Shown: piece by piece, positions 5,516 through 6,082 of the stretch | Numbering within the stretch: the first letter of the stretch is position 1 | Layout: each line of letters opens with the position of its first letter | Source: JACCUZ01 sp038246575 | Lineage (GTDB): Bacteria > Actinomycetota > Actinomycetes > JACCUZ01 | Assembly (NCBI GenBank): GCA_038246575.1 | Contig: JBBRVU010000228.1 | Coordinates: 1-6,082 of the forward strand | Direction of reading: 5' to 3' | DNA: 6,082 nucleotides | Translations under genes and position numbers: made by a program | Notes under the pieces: generated by a model | Databases searched by the model: none | What the model was told of the DNA's origin: nothing | What the model saw: the letters and a program-made list of their open reading frames with translations, nothing else

Positions 5516-6082
5516 ATGACGCAGGCACCAGCGCACGTCGCTCCCGAGCCGATCGCCCACGAGGACAACCCAGTGACCCGGGGGAACGAGCCGCGCCGCG
5601 GCCCGCTGCTCCCGACGGTGGGCCGCTACGCCGTGCTCGTGCTCGGCGCGATCGTCTTCCTGTTCCCCTTCTACTACATGCTCGTCGGCTCGTTCCAGGC
5701 CAAGTCCGACTCGTCGCTCGCCGGCGCCTTCCCGATCGGCGGCTGGACGCTCAACAACTACAGCGAGATCAACGCGCGCGTCGACCTGATCGGCTCGCTG
5801 GTCAACTCCGGCATCTTCACCGGTGGGGTGATCCTCGGCACTCTCGTGCTCGGTGTCCTCGCGGGCTACGCCTTGGCTCGGCTGCACTTCCGTGGCCGAG
5901 GCACGCTCTTCGCCGCCATGCTGCTCGTCCAGCTGGTGCCTTTCCAGCTGCTCATCATCCCGCTCTACGTGATGATCGTCCGCAGCTACGGACTGGCCGA
6001 CAGCTACCTCGGCATGATCCTTCCGTTCGCCATCAACTCGACCGCCGTCTTCATCTTCCGGCAGTTCTTCCTCGGACTGCCC
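5516..6082 (+). CDS. Sugar ABC transporter permease 2 (MalG/CUT1-like), 3' truncated by window edge
   Basis: Second membrane subunit of the importer, expected to pair with the upstream permease as MalG pairs with MalF. The window holds 189 codons, roughly two thirds of a usual MalG-like protein, so the EAA loop and the last segments are missing because of the window edge, not a mutation. Seen: a charged cytoplasmic tail (1-36), segment 1 with FLFPFYYMLVGSF (48-60), the extracytoplasmic WTLNNYSEI typical of the family, segment 2 with SLVNSGIFTGG followed by LAGYALARL, then LVPFQLLIIPLYVMI and segment 4 with INSTAVFIFRQFF. This pattern (FPFYY, GYALAR, QLVPFQLLIIPLY, FRQFF) is characteristic of CUT1 MalG-type permeases. 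One base separates the permease 1 stop from this ATG. An in-frame GTG at 5573 with a GAGGA seven bases upstream is an alternative start that would remove 19 residues of the tail. Confidence 0.94.
   Translation, partial: MTQAPAHVAPEPIAHEDNPVTRGNEPRRGPLLPTVGRYAVLVLGAIVFLFPFYYMLVGSFQAKSDSSLAGAFPIGGWTLNNYSEINARVDLIGSLVNSGIFTGGVILGTLVLGVLAGYALARLHFRGRGTLFAAMLLVQLVPFQLLIIPLYVMIVRSYGLADSYLGMILPFAINSTAVFIFRQFFLGLP

Overview
The window looks like chromosomal DNA from a high-GC actinobacterium. The sequence is visibly GC-rich, third codon positions are strongly G/C, GTG starts and overlapping stop/start junctions occur, and the protein families are typical of that group. A relative of Nocardioides or another Propionibacteriales member is a guess from general resemblance only. 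Every gene I can support lies on the + strand and coding density is very high; the only real intergenic gap is about 80 bases.

Region 1 (2-2137) is a tightly packed trio. It holds the C-terminal part of prolyl-tRNA synthetase (proS, cut by the left edge), a HAD-superfamily hydrolase starting inside the proS stop codon (GTGA overlap), and a TauE/SafE-type membrane transporter starting four bases after the HAD stop. The junctions suggest one transcript. The HAD protein has Gly where most HAD phosphatases have the second, general acid/base Asp of motif I, so its chemistry is open.

Region 2 (2138-2217) is the short gap before the regulator. It contains a TTGACA -35 box, a plausible -10 hexamer at 17-bp spacing and a 12-bp near-palindrome with a central CG overlapping that -10. 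The -10 lies so close to the ATG that a leaderless mRNA is predicted. No convincing terminator follows the transporter gene.

Region 3 (2218-6082) is a carbohydrate-uptake operon: a LacI-family repressor, a lipoprotein solute-binding protein (ATGA overlap with the repressor), and two CUT1-type ABC permeases, the second cut by the right edge. The likely logic is that the repressor sits first in its own operon, binds the promoter-proximal palindrome and represses itself together with the transporter until a sugar ligand releases it. The binding protein would capture an oligosaccharide or glycoside outside the membrane and pass it to the permease pair. No ATPase gene is present here; related actinobacterial importers often borrow a shared MsiK-type ATPase. 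The sugar cannot be named from this window.

I see no RNA genes, CRISPR arrays, insertion sequences, phage genes or long repeats. I found no clearly novel multi-gene system. The points most worth a second look are the leaderless promoter/operator arrangement, the repressor-first operon and the HAD active-site substitution.
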